A stretch of DNA of 7,866 bases, taken from contig JABUSD010000312.1 in the NCBI GenBank assembly GCA_021442845.1, positions 1-7,866 of the forward strand, read 5' to 3'. Made by a program: the position numbers and the translations under genes. The notes under the pieces were generated by a model, which saw nothing but the letters and a program-made list of their open reading frames with translations, made no database searches and was not told where the DNA came from. The DNA comes from Holdemanella sp. Its GTDB lineage: Bacteria; Bacillota_I; Bacilli_A; Erysipelotrichales; Erysipelotrichaceae. Shown here in pieces: positions 7,849-7,866 of this stretch (within the stretch, counting starts at the first letter, position 1; each line of letters starts with the position of its first letter).

Positions 7849-7866
7849 TTCCTCTATATAGAGGAA
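7849..7866. repeat. Perfect 18-base palindrome at the window edge
   Basis: TTCCTCTATATAGAGGAA reads identically on both strands with no loop. It ends exactly at the last base and may extend further. A gapless palindrome is typical of a dimeric repressor or activator site. It lies just upstream of the other inverted repeat and the operon promoter candidate. The cognate regulator is not in the window and its family cannot be told from the site. Confidence 0.55.

Larger units (their letters stand above)
7746..7866 (-). promoter_or_regulatory. Operon leader and presumed promoter region
   Basis: These 121 bases upstream of the first gene are A/T-rich and hold three inverted repeats. The best promoter-like element on the minus strand is an extended -10, TGTTAATAT at 7818-7810, with 4 of 6 matches to TATAAT plus the TG extension. 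No convincing -35 hexamer is found at 17 bases. Transcription would then start near 7803 and give a leader of roughly 57 bases. No upstream gene reaches into this stretch, and no Shine-Dalgarno motif precedes the first ATG. The region continues beyond the right edge, so a stronger promoter could lie outside. Confidence 0.4.

Noticed and set aside
7818..7850. Hairpin followed by CTTTTT as a rho-independent terminator on the plus strand
   Set aside because: The shape fits weakly (8-pair stem, low GC, 11-base loop), but no plus-strand gene precedes it and the minus-strand reading has no U tract, so there is nothing for it to terminate.

Overview
The window reads as the interior of one tightly packed minus-strand catabolic operon from a low-GC (roughly 40% by eye) Gram-positive-type bacterium. 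A/T-rich codon choice, purine-rich ribosome binding sites and a GH1 of the 6-phospho-beta-glucosidase type all point to Bacillota. A gut member such as an Erysipelotrichia or Clostridia lineage is plausible, but the sequence alone does not settle this.

In transcription order (right to left) the layout is: a 121-base regulatory region with three inverted repeats (7746-7866); a DUF5060 + DUF4038 glycoside hydrolase of 523 aa (7745-6174); an L-fucose/L-arabinose-isomerase-like protein of 466 aa (6168-4768); the N-terminal and C-terminal halves of a split transketolase (4756-3932 and 3939-3013); a glycerol-kinase-like FGGY sugar kinase of 492 aa (3016-1538); a second, shorter DUF4038 hydrolase of 417 aa (1526-273); and the first 88 codons of a GH1 beta-glucosidase or 6-phospho-beta-glucosidase that runs off the left edge (266-1). 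Gaps between genes are 5, 11, -8, -4, 11 and 6 bases, with no internal terminator or promoter visible, so one polycistronic mRNA is expected.

The gene set matches a salvage pathway for D-apiose, the branched pentose of plant cell walls and of flavonoid apiosyl-glucosides. DUF4038 proteins include the GH140 apiosidases. A known apiose route runs by isomerisation to apulose, phosphorylation to apulose 4-phosphate, and a two-subunit transketolase that joins it with glyceraldehyde 3-phosphate to give xylulose 5-phosphate and dihydroxyacetone phosphate. All three steps have a candidate here in a contiguous block, flanked by two candidate apiosidases. No hydrolase has a signal peptide, so substrates are probably imported intact and split in the cytoplasm. 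The GH1 could then act on a glucose to which the apiose was attached. The apiose assignment is inferred from gene content. The enzyme families themselves are clear from the sequence. No transporter or regulator gene lies in the window.
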